The position numbers and the translations under genes are program-made. Shown piece by piece: positions 62,652 through 64,000 of a stretch of DNA of 64,000 nt (its first letter is position 1; each line of letters opens with the position of its first letter). The notes beneath the pieces are model-generated. The model made no database searches. It had not been told where the DNA came from and worked only from the letters and a program-made list of their open reading frames with translations. The stretch comes from Heliomarina baculiformis (GTDB lineage Bacteria; Pseudomonadota; Alphaproteobacteria; Rhodobacterales; Rhodobacteraceae), in contig NZ_JAIMIC010000006.1 of NCBI RefSeq assembly GCF_019966545.1, positions 124,001-188,000 on the forward strand. Direction: 5' to 3'.

Positions 62652-64000
62652 TTACCCATGAAAAGCAGCAACCGTCTTGAGCTGAGAGAACCCGTACAGC
62701 GCCTCAAAGCCTTTTTCTCGGCCATGACCGGATTTGCCGACCCCGCCAAAGGGCAGTTCGACGCCGCCACCGGCACCGTAGTTGTTGATGAACACCTGCC
62801 CGGTGTGAAGCGCCTTGGCGAGCCGCATCTGGCGGGCGCCGTCACGGGTCCAGACACTGGCGACAAGCCCGTAGTCGGTGCCGTTCGCGATGGTAAGCGC
62901 TTCTTCTTCGGTATCGAAGGGGATCATTACCTGAACCGGGCCGAAAATCTCGTTCTGGGCCAGCGGGTGATCGGCGGGCACATCGGCGAAAAGCGTGGGT
63001 TTTACATAGGCACCGGCCTCGGGCGCATGGTCTACGATCACCCCTTCACCGGCGACCGGCAGATCGCCGCCCTTGGCAATGAAACCGCTGACGATTTCCT
63101 TTTGCCGTGCCGAGATCAGCGGCCCAAGACGCAGGTTCTCGCCTGCCGGGCCGACGCTCAGCTCGCTATAGGCCTCGCCCATGCGCTTGCGCACCTCGTC
63201 ATAGACGCCGCGCTGCACGAGGATCCGGGAAGAGGCGGAACAGGTCTGGCCCGCATTCTGCACACCCGCGTTGACGAGGAAGGGCAGCGCCGCGTCCAGA
63301 TCAGCATCGTCAAACACGATCTGCGGAGACTTCCCGCCCAGTTCCAGCGTCACCGGAATTACGTTCTTCGCCGCCGCTGCCTGCACCAGCGCGCCGGTCG
63401 CAACCGAACCGGTAAAGCTGACATGCTGGATCTTCGGATGGCCCGACAGCGCGGCCCCAGCCTCGGCACCAAGACCGGGCACGACGTTCAGCGCGCCATC
63501 CGGCAACCCGGCTTCCTGCGCGATATGGGCGAAGGCCAGCGCGGTCAGGCAGGCCTCTTCTGCCGGTTTCAACACGCAGGCATTGCCCATTGTCAGCGCC
63601 GCACCGACCGAGCGGCCGATGATCTGCATCGGATAATTCCAAGGCACAATATGGCCGGTCACGCCATGCGGCTCACGCAGGGTATAAACGGTATATCCAT
63701 CCATATAGGGAATGGTTTCACCATGCACCTTGTCCGCCGCACCGCCGTAAAATTCCATGTAACGCGCAAGCGCCACCGCATCGGCGCGCGCCTGCCCAAG
63801 CGGTTTACCCACATCCATCGCTTCGAGCGCGGCAAGTTCATCGACTTTTTCCAGAACAAGCTGGCCAATCCGTGTCAGGATGCGGCCGCGTTCAAGCGCG
63901 GTCATCTTTCCCCACGCCCCGGCGCGGGCCGCATGGGCAGCCTCGACCGCCGCGTCAATATCCGCCGCGTCTCCGCCCGCGATCTGGCAGATCACGCTGC
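62652..64000 (-). CDS. NAD(P)+-dependent aldehyde dehydrogenase (truncated at window edge)
   Basis: At least 447 aa, missing about the first 35 residues, which lie beyond the right edge. The catalytic Glu (ELGGKSP) and Cys (GQTCSA) are present, as are the cofactor-binding PWNYP and FTGS segments and the EIFGPVQVM block near the end. The closest recognisable group is that of betaine-aldehyde or gamma-aminobutyraldehyde dehydrogenases, but assignment within the family is uncertain. It is directly upstream of the DMT transporter. Confidence 0.93.
   Translation of the reverse strand, partial: SVICQIAGGDAADIDAAVEAAHAARAGAWGKMTALERGRILTRIGQLVLEKVDELAALEAMDVGKPLGQARADAVALARYMEFYGGAADKVHGETIPYMDGYTVYTLREPHGVTGHIVPWNYPMQIIGRSVGAALTMGNACVLKPAEEACLTALAFAHIAQEAGLPDGALNVVPGLGAEAGAALSGHPKIQHVSFTGSVATGALVQAAAAKNVIPVTLELGGKSPQIVFDDADLDAALPFLVNAGVQNAGQTCSASSRILVQRGVYDEVRKRMGEAYSELSVGPAGENLRLGPLISARQKEIVSGFIAKGGDLPVAGEGVIVDHAPEAGAYVKPTLFADVPADHPLAQNEIFGPVQVMIPFDTEEEALTIANGTDYGLVASVWTRDGARQMRLAKALHTGQVFINNYGAGGGVELPFGGVGKSGHGREKGFEALYGFSQLKTVAAFHG

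Overview
The window is high-GC DNA from an alphaproteobacterium, most likely a Rhodobacteraceae (Roseobacter-group) member. The signs are a pobA/MarR pair, tandem DUF1127 small proteins, a NaChBac-type sodium channel, a serralysin-type RTX protease, DUF4384 proteins and Rhodobacterales-like codon use. I see no rRNA, tRNA, CRISPR array, insertion sequence or phage gene, and no gap longer than about 300 bases without a gene.

Left flank (1-3.8 kb): the N-terminal part of an FkbM-type methyltransferase, a GntR/FCD regulator, two tandem DUF1127 small proteins, pobA (4-hydroxybenzoate 3-hydroxylase) and a MarR regulator.

Core (3.9-38.1 kb): a type VI secretion (T6SS) locus. On the minus strand, read right to left, the order is tssA, tssB, tssC, hcp, tagJ, tssE, tssF, tssG, clpV, a voltage-gated sodium channel gene, a giant sheath-domain fusion gene, vgrG, an uncharacterised gene, fha (tagH), tssK, tssL (with OmpA domain), tssM, tagF and pppA. 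Facing it on the left are a secreted caspase-like Sel1 protein, an M15 peptidase, an OmpA protein and the kinase ppkA with a DUF4384 tail. PpkA, PppA, Fha and TagF form the threonine-phosphorylation switch known from other T6SSs, and TssL carries a plausible phospho-acceptor. TssJ and PAAR were not found.

Right arm (38.2-46.2 kb, plus strand except one gene): an unrecognised 514-aa protein, then a five-gene operon (secreted protein, TolQ/ExbB-like, two TolR/ExbD-like, TonB-like protein with a DUF4384-like end). A second caspase-like protein, ending in a CXXCH motif, and a second OmpA protein follow. The two arms therefore mirror each other in protein families (caspase, OmpA, DUF4384).

Right flank (46.3-64 kb): a cupin protein, a serralysin-like RTX metalloprotease with a small secreted partner, a coiled-coil membrane protein, an AI-2E-family permease, an M20 amidohydrolase, a small disordered protein, an MFS transporter, trhO, a pncA - hybrid histidine kinase - pncB NAD-salvage group, another histidine kinase, a DMT transporter and a truncated aldehyde dehydrogenase.

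The most unusual items are the 1540-aa protein joining a TssB domain, about 800 residues of acidic repeats and a TssB/TssC-like domain, placed beside canonical tssB and tssC; a NaChBac-type channel translationally overlapping it; and the proton-channel/TonB-like/DUF4384 operon beside the T6SS.
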